Numbered from the stretch's first letter, positions 43,013 to 58,000 are shown. The stretch: 64,000 nucleotides of DNA from Sphingomonas sp. SORGH_AS_0879 (GCF_030819175.1 NZ_JAUTBJ010000002.1:3185001-3249000); one strand, 5' to 3'. Made by a program: numbers and translations. The notes: generated from the letters alone by a model not told the origin.

Positions 43013-46000
43013 TCAACGTTGCAGAAACCTGATGATCGGGGTGATGATCCGGTTCGTCGGATAGGGAAGCGTGAAGCCCTTGGCCGGCACGCAATTGCCC
43101 GCACTCTTGGAACCCGAGGCGCAGGCCTTATCCCCTTCCCCGCCGTCACGATCGTTCGAGTCTTTCGCCGTACCGTCGCCGTTCTGGCCATCGGTACCGC
43201 CTTGGCTATCACCATTCTGCCGCCGCCCGGTATCATCCTGAGCTCCGGCATTCTGGCCATTCTTGCCGTCCTGCGCGTCGCCACTCTGCTGACCGTTGGC
43301 GTCCGTCCGTGTGCCAGTGCCCTGACCGTTCTTCCCGCCAGAAGCGCTGCCAGTCTGCTGACCGTTGGCGTTGGTCTGGCCGCCGGCACCTTGGCCGTTC
43401 TTGCCGCCCGAAGCGCCACCTGCCTGCTGACCGTTGGCGTTGGTTTGGCTGCCGCCGTTCAGGCCATTCGTGCCGCCCTTGGCGCCACCTGCCGGCTGAC
43501 CGCTGGCGTTGCCCTGGGGGGCGGCCCCACCCTGCCCGGCGCCGCCGAAGGGGTCTGTAGCGAACCAGGGAGCCGTGGAGATGGAGTTCGAGCCGCCGGA
43601 GATGCCCCCCGCACCCGTGTCGGCTCGGATGACCGGAGGCAATTGGTTGCCCAATGAAGCCGCCTCCTTCACGATTTCCGGGGTCACAGTTCGGCCGCCA
43701 CCGTCGGTGTTATTGGCGACAATGCTGAACCGGCCATCCACGACGGTGACCGCATAGTTCGGTCCGGCCGAGAGGCTACCCTGCCGGATGACATAGCTGC
43801 CCACGCTTTCCCCGGCGTCGCGAACGGCAGTGCCGGTCATCGTATCACCCGTCATCATGCCGCCGGCGGTGACCGTGAAGCTCAGTGCGGGATCGGCCTG
43901 CCCCTGCACCTTCGACGCGCTGTTCAGGGTTACGACGACATCGCGCGGCGTGATGAGGCCAAGCGCATTGACCCTGACGACATTATAGTTGCCGCCGCCA
44001 TTGCCATCATCGAGCGTCCAGTTCGTCACCGCGATCGACCGGTTACCGGCATCCTTGCCGTCGAAGGCCTGCTTCAGCCCGGTCATCTGGTCGCCGGTCA
44101 CCAGGCCGCTGACCGTCACCGTGCCGTTCGACGCCATCGTACCGTCATAGGCCTTGCGGTCGGCGGTCGCCATCACCGTCAGATCCGTTTTGCGGATCGT
44201 GGCGACGCCGTTCGCGATCGGTGCGAGGGTATAGTTGCCCGCATCGGCACCCGCCAGCATGACCCCGAACAGTGTCACCGCCTTGTTGGCGCCGACATTC
44301 CGGTCCGCGAACGCCATGTTCGCCGCCACAGCGACACTGTCGCCGTTCACGACATTGCCGAGCGAGCCGATGCTGCCGCTCGCGACGGTCGTGCCGTCAT
44401 AGACCTTGTCGTTCACCGTGACCGCAGCGGTCAGGGTGCGCTTCGCGATGACGCCCGAGGCATCCTGGAGCGTCAGGGCATAGTTGCCCCCGTCATTGCC
44501 GTCCGCCAGCGAGACGTCGACGACCTTGATCCGTCGATTGCCCGCATTCTTGGCGTCGAAGGCCTGGGCGGCCGTCGCGGTGTCGCCCGCGATCAGGCCC
44601 AGTACCTGGACGGTGCCCGACGAGGTCGTTGTGCCGTCATAGACCTTGTCCTCGCCCGTTGCGGTCAGGGTCAACCGCGCCCGTGCGACATCCGCGACGC
44701 CACGCACCGTCTGGTTGACCAGCTCGTAGTTGCCGAACGTATTTCCATCGAGCGCGTAGCCCGTCAGGTCGACGCTCTTGCCGCTGCCCGCATTGCGATC
44801 CGCCAGCGTACCGGTGACGCCGCTGGTGTCGAGCACGACGCCATCGGCCGCCAGCAACGCCTGCGTCATGGCATCCCCGCCCGCCGCGACGAACGTCAGC
44901 GTGCCCAGTTGGCTGTGATCGAGCAGCGTACGACCGTCATAGGTCTTCGCACCCAAGCCCGAGCCGACAACCGTCACCGCGCGCGGCGTGATCGTGCCGA
45001 CATCAGCGGCGGCGCTGTTCGACAGGAGGACATAGTTGCCCGCATCCGCGCCGGTAAGCGCCATGCCGTTCACCGTAATCCGCTTGCCGGTGCCGACATT
45101 GCGGTCGGCATAGCTGGCGCCCGCCATGGTCAGGGTCAGGGCGTCGCCCGCGATCACACCATCGATGTTGACAGGCAACAGGGTGGCGGCGGTCGTGCCG
45201 TCATACACCTTGCTGACCGTGCCGGTGAGCTGGCCCGTCAGCATCTTCTGCGCGACGGAGCCGTTCGCGACGATCCGGACGACGGCATAGTTGCCGCCGT
45301 CATTGCCGTCGCTGATGGTCCAGCGGTCGGCCAGGATCGTGCGGCTGCCCGCATTCTTGCTGTCGAAGGCCTGGGTGGCGGTCGCGGTGTCGTTCGCGAC
45401 GAGACCGCTGATCGCGACCGTCCCGACCGACGCCGCGGTGCCGTCATAGACCTTGCTGTCGGCCGCCGCCGTCAGCGTCAGCAGTGCCTTGGCGACATTG
45501 GCCGTGCCGCTCGCGATGGTGCCGAGCACGTAATTGACGGCATCCGCACCGGACAGCGTCACGCCGTTGACGGTGACCGACTTGCCGATACCGGCATTGC
45601 GGTCGACGAACGCGAAGGTCCCGGTGCCGTTCGCCGCGACAGCGTCGCCAGCGACCACGCCAGACAGGCCGGTGATAGTGCCGGTCGCAACCGTCGTGCC
45701 GTCATACACCTTGTTCGCGACCTGCGAGGTGACCTGCAGTTCCTTGCGGCTGATGACACCCGCGACCGGGTTGCCGAGGCTGACGGCATAGTTGTTGCCG
45801 CCATTGCCGTCCGCGATCGTCCAGCCACCGTTGATCGACAGCGTGCGGTCGCCCGCATTCTTGCTGTCGAACGACTGGGTTGCGTTGACCACGTCGCCCG
45901 CGATCAGGCCGACCGCCTGTACCTGCGCCGCCGAGGCGGTCGTGCCATCATACACCTTGCTGTCGGCCACCGCGTTGAGCGCGATCGCCTTGCGCGTGAT

Positions 46001-49000
46001 GGTGCCCGTCCCGTTGCCGGTCGTGCTCAGCACGTAATTGGCCGCGTCTGCGCCACCCAGCGTGGTGCCGGTGAGGGTGACCGCCTTGCCGATACCGGCA
46101 TTGCGGTCGGCGAACGCCAGCGTTCCGCCCGACAGCGTCACCGTCTCGCCGCTCACCAGGTTCTGAAGCGCGCCGAACGTACCGGTCGCCGCAGTGGTGC
46201 CGTCATACTCCTTGGTATCGACCGCGACCGAGGTGGTCAGCACACGCTGGGTGATCGCACCCGCCGCATCGACCAGCGTCACCGCATAGTTGTTACCACC
46301 GTTACCGTCGTTGAGCGCATAGCCCGCAGCGACCCGCAGCGTCCGTCCGCCAGCATTCTTGCTGTCGAAGACCTGGCTGGCGGTGACGCTGTCGCCAGCG
46401 ACCAGACCGTTGGCAACGACCGTGCCGGTCGAGGTCGAGGTCCCGTCATACTGGCGGATATCGCTGACGGCGGTGAGCGCGAGGGCGGCCCTGGCGATCG
46501 TCGCCGTGGCCGAGGTCGGCAGCGGGACGAGATTGTAGTTGGCCGCACTCAGGCCCGACAGGGTACCGGTGCCGATCGTCACCGTCTTGTTCGCGCCCGC
46601 ATTCCGGTCGGCGAACGCCATCGCGACCGAAACCGCGACATCGTCCCCGGCGATCACGTTCTGCAACGGGCTGATCGTGCCGGTAGCCAGCGTGGTGCCG
46701 TCATAGACCTTGTCGTTGACGGAAACCGAGGTGGTCAGGTCGCGCTTGGCGATCACGCCATTGGCGTCCTGCAACGTCACCACATAGTTGCCGCCGCCGT
46801 TACCGTCGGTGAGGGTGACCCCACCCACCTGCAACAGACGCGATCCGGCGTTGCGGCTGTCGAACGCCTGGGTCGCGGTGACCGTGTCACCGGCGACGAG
46901 GCCGGTGACGGCGACCGTGCCGCTCGACGCCGACGTGCCGTCATACACCTTGCTGTCCGCGACGGCCGACAGGGTCAGCTGCGCCCGGGCGACATCCGCA
47001 AGGCCCGTGGTCGTGGCGGATGCCAGGACATAGTTGCCGAATACGTTGCCATCGAGCGTGTAGCCCGACAGCGTCACGCCCTTGCCGGTACCGGCATTGC
47101 GATCCGCCAGCGTGCCGGTGACGCCGGTCGCGTTCAGCACGACGCCATCGGCATTCATCAGCGCCTGCGTCGCCGCATCGCCATCCGCCGCAAGGAAGGT
47201 AAGCGTCCCATGCTGGTTGGTACCCAGCAGGGTCGTGCCGTCATAGGTCTTCGCACCCAGACCGGTCGTCGTCACCGCGATCTGGCGAGCGGTGATCTCG
47301 CCGACACTCGCGGATGCGGTCGTGCCCTGGAGCAGATAATTGGCCGCATCCACGCCGTTCAGCGTGATGCCCGACACCGTCACCAGCTTGTTCGCACCGA
47401 CATTCCGGTCGGCATAAGTGGCGCTGCCCGTCGTCACGGTAACGGCATCGCCCGCGATCACGCCGAGCAGATTGGTCGGCAGCAGCGACGCCGCCGTCGT
47501 CCCGTCATAGACCTTGGACACGGTGCCGGTGATCTCGCCGGTCAGCAGCTTCTGCGCGATGGTGCCGACCGCATCGACCTTCGTGACGGTATAGTTGTTG
47601 CCGCCGTTGCCGTCGTTGATCGTCCAGGCATTGGCGCTCAGCACGCGGCTGCCAGCGTTCTTCGTATCGAACGCCTGGGTCACGCCGCTGATCGTGTCAC
47701 CAGCGACCAAGCCGCTGTCGGTCACGACACCGGTCGACGACACCGTCCCGTCATAGGTCTTGCTGTCGGCCGCCGCCGTCAGCGTCAGCGTCGCCTTGGC
47801 GACATCGGCCACCGCCTGGAGCGAGGCGTTCGTCAGGACATAGTTGCCAAGCCCGTTGTTGCTCAGGCCATAGCCCGTCAACGTCACGCTCTTGCCGTTG
47901 CCCGCATTGCGATCCGCCAGCGTGCCGACGACCGCGCTCAGGTCCGCCGCGACGCCGTCACCGGTCAGCAGCGCCTGCGTCGCGGTGTCGCCATTCGCCA
48001 GCACGAAGCTCAGCGTACCGAGCTGCGCCGCCGTCAGGCCGCTCGTGCCGTCATAGGTCTTGGCCGCATTGCCCGTGACGCTGAGCGCGATCTGACGCGC
48101 CAGGATCGTGCCGACCGATGCCTGGGTCGAGGTCGATTGCAGCGCATAGTTCGCCGCATCGGTCCCCGCCAGCGCCAGACCCGACACTGTCACGGTCTTG
48201 CCCGTACCGACATTCTTGTCGGCATAGGTCGCCCCGGTGCTCGACACCGTCACCACGTCGCCCGCGATGATGCCGTCCAGATTGGCCGCGCTCAGCATGG
48301 CCGTGTCGGTGCCGTCATAGGTCTTGCTGATCGGGCCGGTGATCTGCCCGGTCAGCAGCTTCTGCGCGATGGTGCCGACCGCATCGACCTTCGTCACCGC
48401 ATAGTTGTTGCCGCCATTGCCATCGCTGATCGTCCAGGCATTGGCGCTCAGCACGCGGTTACCCGCATTCTTCGTATCGAACGCCTGGGTCACACCACCG
48501 ATCGTGTCGCCGCCGACGAGACCGCTGGCGTTCACGACACCGGTTGAGAGCAGCGTGCCGTCATAGGTCTTGCTGTCCGCGACCGCCGTCAGCGTCAGCG
48601 TCGCCTTGGCGATGTTGGCGGTGCCGTTGGCGATCGAAGCGATGGTGTAGTTGCCAGCATCCGCGCCGGTCAGCGTGACGCCACTGACGGTGACCGTCTT
48701 GCCGTCGCCCGCATTGCGATCGACGAAGGCGAACGTGCCGTTGCCATTGGTGAGGACATCATTGCCCGCGATCACGCCGACCAGGCTGGTGATGACGCCC
48801 GTCGCCGAGATCGTGCCGTCATAGACCTTGTCGTTGACGGACGCGTTGGCCTGCAACGCCTTCTGGCCGATCGTGCCGGAGGCGGTGGAGCCGATGCTGA
48901 CGGCATAGTTGTTGCCGCCATTGCCGTCCGCGATCGTCCAGCCGCCATTGACGGCCAGCGTGCGGGTGCCAGCATTCTTGCTGTCGAACGATTGGGTCGC

Positions 49001-52000
49001 GGTGACCACGTCACCCGCGATCAGGCCGACCGCCTGCACCTGCGCCGTCGAGGCGGTGGTGTTGTCATAGACCTTGGTATCGCCGACCGCGTTCAGGACG
49101 AGCGCCTTATGCATGATCGTACCCGTGCCGTTGCCGATCGTGCTCAGGACATAATTCGCCGCATCCGCACCGGCCAGCGTCGCGCCGGTGACGTTGACCG
49201 CCTTGCCCGCGCCCGCATTGCGGTTGGCGAAGGACAGCGTCCCGCCCGACAGCGTCACCGTCTCTCCGGCGACGATGTTCTGCAGGGCGCCGAAGCTGCC
49301 GGTCGCCGCCCTATTGCCGTCATACTCCTTGGTATCGACGGTAACCGAGCTGGTCAGCACACGCTGCGTGATCGCCCCCGTCGCGTCGACCAGCGTTACC
49401 ACATAGTTGTTGCCGCCATTGCCGTCATTGACCGCATAGCCCGCATCCACCCGCAGAGCGCGGCTACCGACATTCTTGTCGGCGAAGGACTGGCTGGCGG
49501 TGAAGCTGTCACCAGTGACCAGGCCAACCGCCTGGACCGCACCGGACGAAGCCAGCGTGCCGTCATACTGGCGGATATCCGTCGTCGCCGTCAGCGACAG
49601 CGCGGCCCGGGTGATTGCCGCGGTCGCCGTGCTGGCGATCGGAAGCAGGGTATAATTGCCCGCATCCGCCCCCGTCAGCGCAACACCGCTGATCGTGACC
49701 AGCTTGCCGGCGCCGACATTGCGATCGTTGAACGTCATCGCCGCCGTCGCATTGACGGTGTCGCCGATGACAAGGTTCTGGAGCGCCCCGAACGTGCCGG
49801 TCGCGGCGCGCGTGCCGTCATAGACCTTGTCGGCGACCATGACCGCCGCGGTCAGTTCCCGCTTGGCGATCGTGCCCACCGCGTCCTGCAGCGTCACGAC
49901 ATAGTTGCCGCCGCCATTGCCGTCGACGATGTTGTAGCTGCTGACCTGCAGCACACGGTCGCCCGCATTGCGACTGTCGAAGGACTGCACCGCCGTGGCG
50001 GTATCGCTACCGATCAGCCCGGTCATCCCTACCGAGCCGGTCGACGTCCGCGCACCGTCATAGGTCTTGCTGTCCCCCACGGCGTTCAGCACCAGCGTCG
50101 CCCGCGCGACATCGGCCAGACCGCCCACCGTGGTGGACGACAGCACATAGTTGCCGAGCCCGTTGCCATCGAGCGCATAGCCCGTCAGCGTCACGCCCTT
50201 GCCCGTGCCCGCATTGCGGTCGGCCAGGGTACCGGTCACGCCGGTGGCGTTCAGCGAGACGCCATCGGTGGACAGGAGAGCCTGGGTGGCGGCATCGCCA
50301 TCGGCCGCAAGGAAGACGAGCGAGCCCATCTGGTTCGCCGCCAGCAGCGTCGTACCGTCATAGGTCTTCGCACCCAGGCCGCTCGTGCTGACCACGATCC
50401 GGCGCGCGGTGATCTCACCCACGTTCGCGGACGTGGACGCGCTCTGAAGCACATAATTGCCCGCATCCGCGCCGCTCAGCGACATGCCCGACACGGTGAC
50501 CAGCTTGTTGGTACCGGCATTCTGGTCGGCATAGTCCGCGCCGGTGGTGCTCACGACCACCGCATCGCCCGCGACTACGCCCAGCAGGTTGGTCGGCAGC
50601 AGCGTCGCGGTCGTCGTACCGTCATATACCTTGGTGACCGTGCCGCTGAGCTGACCGCTCAACAGCTTCTGCCCGATCGATCCCGCGGCATCGACCTTCG
50701 TCACCGCATAGTTGCCACCGGCATTGCCGTCGCTGATCGTCCAGGCGTTGGCGCTCAGCGTGCGGTTGCCCGCAGCCTTGCTGTCGAATGCCTGAGTCAG
50801 GCCGCTGATCGTGTCGCCGGCGACCAGACCGGAGTGCGTGACCACGCCGCTGGACGCGACGGTGCCGTCATAGGTCTTGCTGTCCGTCGCCGCCATCAGC
50901 GTCAGCGTCGCCTTGGCGATGTTGGCGGTGCCGTTGGCGATCGACGCGAGGCTGTAGTTACCGGCATCCGCGCCCGTCAGGGTCATGCCGCTGACGGTGA
51001 CCGCCTTGCCGTTACCGGCGTTGCGATCGACGAAGGCGAACACGCCGCTTCCGCCCAGAGCCACGGCGTCGGCACCCACCACGCCCGACAGGCCGGTGGC
51101 CGCGCCGGTCGCTGCGATGGTGCCGTCATAGGTCTTGTCGTTGACGGTCGCGATCGCCTGGAGAACCTTCTGGCTGATCGTGCCGAAGGCGGTGCCGCCG
51201 ATGGTGACGGCATAGTTGCTGCCGCCATTGCCGTCCGCGATCGCCCAGCCGCCATTGACGGCCAGCGTGCGGTCGCCCGCGTTCCTGCTGTCGAAGGACT
51301 GGGTCGCGGTGACCACGTCGCCCGTAACCAGGCCGACCGCCTGCACTTGCGCCGCCGAGGCGGTGGTGCCGTCATAGACCTTGGTGTCCGTCACCGCGTT
51401 CAGGACGAGCGCCTTCTGCGTGATCGTGCCCGTACCACCGCCGATCGTGCTCAGCACGTAATTGGCCGCATCCGCACCGGCCAGCGTCGCGCCGGTCACA
51501 TTGACCGCCTTGCCCGTGCCCGCATTGCGGTTGGCGAAGGACAGCGTGCCGCCCGACAGCGTCACCGTCTCTCCGGCGACGACGTTCTGGAGCGTACCGA
51601 ACGTACCGGTCGCCGCCGTATTGCCGTCATACTCCTTGGTATCGACAGTGACCGAGCTGGTCAGCACGCGCTGCGTGATCGCACCCGTGGCGTCGACCAC
51701 CGTCACCACATAGTTGTTGCCGCCATTGCCATCATTGACCGCATAGCCCGCATCGACCCGCAGCGCGCGGCTGCCGACATTCTTGTCGGCGAAGGACTGG
51801 GTCGCGGTGAAGCTGTCACCCGACACCAGGCCAGCAGCCGACACCACGCCGGTGGAGGTCCGCGTGCCGTCATATTGGCGCACATCAGTCACCGCCGTCA
51901 GCACCAGCGATGCCTTGGCGATATCCGCCACGCTGTCCGCGATGTTGGTCAGCGAGTAATTGGCCGCATCCGCTCCACTGAGGATGATGTTCGACGCCGT

Positions 52001-55000
52001 GACCGTCTTGGCCGCCCCCGCATTGCGATCGGCGAAGGCCAGGGTCGCGGTGACGCCCACGCTGTCGCCTACGACCATATTCTGCAACGGCCCGAACGTG
52101 CCGGTCGCCGTGGTCGTGCCGTCATAGACCTTGTTGTTGGCGGTGGCGATGACGCTCAACTGACGCTGCGCGATCGTGCCGGTGCCATCGACACGCTGGA
52201 CGACGTAGTTCGCGCCGTTATTTCCGTCATCGAGGGTGTAGCTGGTGACCTGCAACGCGCGGTTGCCCGCGTTGCGGCTGGCAAAGGCCTGCGACAGATC
52301 GGTGACGGTGTCGCCGGTCTTCAGCCCGACGACGCCGACCGTACCGGTCGAGGCAACCGTGCCGTCATAGGTCTTGCTCTCGTTCGCCGCCGTCAGGACC
52401 AGCGTCGCGCGATCGACATTCGCCAGGCCGCTGACCGTGTCGGAGGCCAGCACATAATTGCCCAGCGTATTTCCGGCGAGCGTATAGCCCGACAGGGACA
52501 CGCCCTTGCCGGTGCCCGCGTTGCGATCGGCCAGCACGCCGGTCATGCCCGACGCATCCAACGAGACGCCATCGGTCGCCATCAGTGCCTGCGTCGCCGC
52601 ATCACCGCTGGCCGCGGTCAGCGCCAGCGAACCCAACTGGCTGTGCGCAAGGGCTGTGGTCCCGTCATAGGTCTTCGTCCCCAGACCGGCCAGGTTGAGC
52701 GTCACAGTACGCGCGAAGATGGTGCCGATATTGGCGCTCGCCGAGTCCGACTGGAGCAGATAATTGCCCGCCGAGCTGCCGCTGAGGTCCATGCCCGTGA
52801 TGGACACGGCCTTGTTGGTCCCGACATTCTTGTCGGCGAAGGTCGCACCGGTGTTCGAGACGATGACGTCGTCGCCGCTGATGATGCCCGCCAGATTGGC
52901 GCCGCTCAGCGTGGCCGTGTCGGTGCCGTCATAGGTCTTGGTGACCGTTCCGACGAGCTGGCCGGTCAGCAGCTTGCGATCGATCGTGCCGACCGCGTCG
53001 ACCTTGATGACCGAGTAGTTGTTGCCGCCATTGCCGTCGCTGATCGTCCAGGCATTGGCGCTTAGCACGCGGGTGCCCGCATTCTTGTTTTCGAACGCCT
53101 GGGTCATGCCGCTGATCGTGTCGCCACCGACCAGGCCGCTGGCCGTCACGACACCGGTCGACAGCGCCGTCCCGTCATAGGTCTTGCTGTTCGACCCTGC
53201 GGTCAGCATCAACGTCGCCTTGGCGATGTTGGCCACCGCCTGGATCGAGCCGTTCGTCAGGACATAATTGCCCAGCCCGTTGTTGACGAGGTCATAGCCC
53301 GTCAGCGTCACGCTCTTGCCGTTGCCCGCATTGCGATCCGCCAGCGTGCCGGTCACGGCGCTCAGGTCCGCCGCGATGTTGTCGCTGGTGAGCAATGCCT
53401 GGGTCGCGCTATCCCCGTCCGCCAGCACGAAGCTCAGCGTGCCGAGCTGGCCAGCCGTCAGAGCGGTCGTGCCGTCATAGGTCTTGGCGGCGGTACCGCT
53501 GACGCTGATCGCGATCTGGCGCGCCAGGATCGTGCCGACCGACGCCTGCACCTGGGTCGACTGCAACGCGTAGTTCGCCGCATCCGTCCCCGCCAGCGCC
53601 AGGCCCGACACCGTCACGGTCTTGCCCGTGCCGACGTTCTTGTCGGCATAGGTCGCGCCCGTGTTCGACACCACCACCGCGTCGCCCGCGACGATGCCGT
53701 CCAGATTGGCCGCGCTCAGCGTGGCCGTATCGGTCCCATCATAGGTCTTGCTGATCGAACCGACGATCTGGCCGGTCAGCAGCTTCTGCGCAATGGTGCC
53801 GACCGCATCGACCTTCGTCACCGCATAGTTGTTGCCACCGTTGCCATCGCTGATCGTCCAGGCATTCGCGCTCAGCGCACGGGTGCCTGCGTTCTTGCTT
53901 TCGAACGCCTGCGTCAGGCCGCTGATCGTGTCACCGGCGACCAGACCGCTGGCGGTCACGACCCCGGTCGACAGCACCGTGCCGTCATAGGTCTTGCTGT
54001 CCGCCGCCGCCGTCAGCGTCAGCGTCGCCTTGGCGACGTTGGCCACGCCCTGGATCGACCCGGTCGTCAGGACGTAGTTGCCAAGGCCGTTGTTGCTTAG
54101 CCCGTAGCCGGTCAGCGTCACGCTCTTGCCGTTGCCGGCATCGCGATCCGCCAGCGTGCCGGTGATGCCGCTCAGGTCCACACCCACGCCGTCGGTCACC
54201 AGCAACGCCTGGGTCGCGGTGTCGCCGTCCGCCAGCCCGAAGCTCAGCGTACCGAGCTGCGCCGCCGTCAGGTCGGTCGTGCCGTCATAGGTCTTGGCAG
54301 CGTTGCCCGTGAGGCTGAGCGCGATCTGACGCGCCAGGATCGTTCCGACCGCCGCCTGGGTCGAGGTCGATTGCAGCGCATAGTTCGCCGCATCGGTCCC
54401 CGCCAGCGCCAGACCCGACACCGTCACGGTCTTGCCCGTACCCACATTCTCGTCGGCATAGGTCGCCCCGGTGCTCGACACCGTCACCACGTCGCCCGCG
54501 ATGATGCCGTCCAGATTGGCCGCGCTCAGCGTGGCGGTATCGGTGCCGTCATAGGTCTTGCTGATCGAACCGACGATCTGGCCGGTCAGCAGCTTCTGCG
54601 CAATGGTGCCGACCGCATCGACCTTCGTCACCGCATAGTTGTTGCCACCGTTGCCATCGCTGATCGTCCAGGCATTCGCGCTCAGCGCACGGGTGCCTGC
54701 GTTCTTGCTTTCGAACGCCTGCGTCAGGCCGCTGATCGTGTCGCCGCCGACCAGACCGCTGGCGGTCACGACCCCGGTCGACAGCACCGTGCCGTCATAG
54801 GTCTTGCTGTCCGCCGCAGCCGTCAGCGTCAACGTCGCCTTCGTGATGTTGGCGGTGCCGTTGGCGGTCGCCGCCAACCGGTAGTTCGACGCATCGATGC
54901 CGCTCAGCGTCAGACCGCCGACAGTTACTGCCTTGCCGATACCTGCATCGCGGTTGACGAAGCTGATAACCCCGTTCGACATATCGACCGACACCGCGTC

Positions 55001-58000
55001 GCCGACGATGACGCCGGTCAGCCCGTTGATGGTGCCGGTTGCGGAGGTCGTGCCGTCATAGACCTTGTTGTTGATCGTAGCGTCGGCGCTGATCGACCTG
55101 GGCGTGATCGCGCCCACGGCCGCGTCACCCACCGTGACATCGTAATTGCGGCCGCCGTTGCCATCGATGACAGAGTAGTTGTTGACCTGAAGCGTACGTG
55201 CGGCGGCATCCTTTGCGTCGAAGGTCTGAGTGGCGATAACGGCATCGCCGCCGACGAGACCCACAGTCGCGACGATTCCCGCCGAATTCACGGTGCCGTC
55301 ATAGACCTTGGTATCGCTGACAGCATTCAGCGTCAGCGCGGCAGGAATGATCGCTCCGGTGCCGGACACGGCATCACTGAGGATGTAGTTGCCGGCATCC
55401 GTACCGCCCAGTGAAGCGCCCGTGACGGTGACAGCCTTGTTGAAGCCCACATTGCGATCGGCAAACCTCAACGTCCCACCGACTACATCGACATCATCGC
55501 CCAGCGCGGCGTTCGTCAAGGAGATGAACGGGGCCGTCGCCGCCGTCGTTCCGTCGTACACCTTGGTGTCGATCATCGCCGTCGCGGTCAGAGACCGACG
55601 CGTGATCGTCCCTGTCGTACCGACAAGCGTGACGACATAGTTACGACCGTCAACATCGTCCGAGATACGATAGTCGGAATTCACGGTCAGCGTGCGGCTG
55701 CCCGCATTCTTCGAATCGAAGGACTGGCTGGCGGTGAAGCTGTCGCCAGCCTTCAGGCCGGTCGCGGTGACCGTGCCGCTCGACCGGGTCGTGCCATCGT
55801 ACTCGCGAGTCTGTTCCGCGGCGCGCAGGATCAACGAAGCGGGGGTGATATCCGCGGTCGTGTCGGCGATGGTGTTAAGGACGTAGTTACCGGCGTCCGC
55901 GCCGGTCAGCGCAGCCTGCGAGACCGATACGGTTTCCCCGGTCCGCGCATTGCGCGAGGCGAACTGCATGGTCCCTGCGACGCCCAGGCTATCCCCGGCG
56001 ATGACATCGGTCAGCGTCGTGAACGTGCCCGTGGCGCTGGTCGTACCATCATAGACCTTGTTGTCCGCGATCGCCGTGGTGGTGACCAGTCGCCGAAGGA
56101 TCCGGCCGGTCCCGGCCACCGTGGTGACCGCGTAGTTTCCGCCGCCATTGCCGTCATCGATCGTATAGCTGTCGACGAGGACCTGCCGCGTGCCGGCGTT
56201 CTTCTCCTCGAACTTGGCCGTCGCCGTGAAGGCGTCGCCGCCCACCATGCCGGATGAGACGACGGTAGCGGACGAATTGGTCGTGCCGTCATAGGTCTTC
56301 ATCTCGCCGCCGGCCGTCAGCGTCAGCGCCTTGCGGCCGACATCGGCCAGCCCCGTCACCGCAGCGGACGAAAGCACGTAATTCCCGGTCGCATTGTTCG
56401 TGAGCGCCAGGCCGTTCAGGATCACGCTCTTGCCAGAGCCCGCATTGCGGTCCGCCAGCGTGCCCGTCATGCCCGAGGCATCGATCGCGACGCCGTCCGC
56501 CGCCAGCATCGCCTGCGTCGTCGCGTCCCCATCGGCCAGCGTCAGCGTCATCGGCGCGAGCTGGCCGGTGCTGAGCGAAACACTGCCGTCATAGGTCTTG
56601 GCACCACGCCCGGACGTATCGATCGTCACCGTCCGCGCGATGATCGCACCGATATCGCCCGAGGCCGAGGTCGAGCGGAGCTGATAATTGCCCGCATCCG
56701 CCCCGCCCAGGCTCATGCCCGTCACGGTCACCGTCTTGGCCGTGCCGACATTCTTGTCCGCATAGGTCGCGCCCGTGTTCGAGACGCTGACCAGATCACC
56801 CGCGATGATGCCGGCAAGGTCCGCGCTGCTCAGGGATGCGGTGGTGGTGCCGTCATAGATCTTGCTCACCGTGCCGGTGAGCTGACCCGTCAGTTCCTTC
56901 TTCGCAATCGTGCCGCTGCCATCGACCAGTGCGACCTGATAATTCGCGCCACCATGGCCATCGCTGATCGTGTAGGCATTGACCTTGAGCGTCCGGCTAC
57001 CCGCGTTCTTGCTGTCGAACACCTGCGTCGCAGAGGTCAGCGTGTCACCGGCGATCAGGCCGGAATACGTCACCGTGCCAGCCGAGGCGACCGTGCCGTC
57101 ATAGGTGCGGCTGTCCGCCACGGCGGTAAGCGTCAGCGCCGCCTTGCCGATATTGGCGACGCCGTTGGCGATCGTGCCCAGCGTGTAATTGCCCGCGTCC
57201 ACACCCGCGAGGCCCCAGCCGCTGGCCGTGACGGCCTTGCCCACGCCCGCATTGCGATCGACGAAGGCGAGCAGCCCGCCGCCGGCGCTGACCGTGTCGC
57301 CGGCCACGACGTTCGCGAGCGTCACCGTGCCGGTGGCGGCGGTGGTGCCGTCATAGGTCTTGTCGTTGGCCGCCGCCGTCGCCGTCAGCAGACGCCGCGT
57401 GATCGTGCCGCTGGCCGCCGAACCGACCGTCGCGACATAGTTCGCGCCGCCATTGCCGTCAGAGATGACATAACCCGCATCGACCTGGAGCGAGCGGGTA
57501 CCCGCCCTCTGGACGTCATAGGACTGGGTCGCGGCAACGGTGTCGCCCCCGACCAGACCGGTGACCTGGACCGCTTCGGACGACGTCGTGGTGCCGTCAT
57601 AGACCTTCTGGCCGGTGACGGCCGTCAGGGTGAGCGCTTTCGCCGTGATCGTGCCGATCGTGCCGCTGACCGTCGAGGCGAGCGAGTAATTGCCCGCATC
57701 CGCGCCCGACAGGCTCAGGCCGGATACCGAGACCGTCTTGTTCGTGCCCGAATTCTTGTTGTTGTATACAGCGGTGCCCTGGACGAGCGTTGCGGTGTCG
57801 CCGGAAACGACGCCGGTCATGGCATAGTTGGCGTTGCTCAGCGTCGCGCCGGTCGTGCCGTCATAGGTCTTGGACGCCGTTCCCGTCAGCGTCAGCCCCA
57901 GCGCCTTCTTCTGGATCGTGCCCAGGCCGCTGATCGTGTTGCTGGCCAGGACATAGTTCGCCGAATCCGCGCCGGTCAGCGACAGGCCGCTGACGACCAC

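Noticed and set aside
44909..53065. Two long plus-strand frames (1212 and 1357 codons) opposite the giant adhesin
   Set aside because: They are antisense to the YDG array. Their apparent repeats and length come from the repeated codons of the real gene, and the products are Arg/Asp/Ala-rich without domains.
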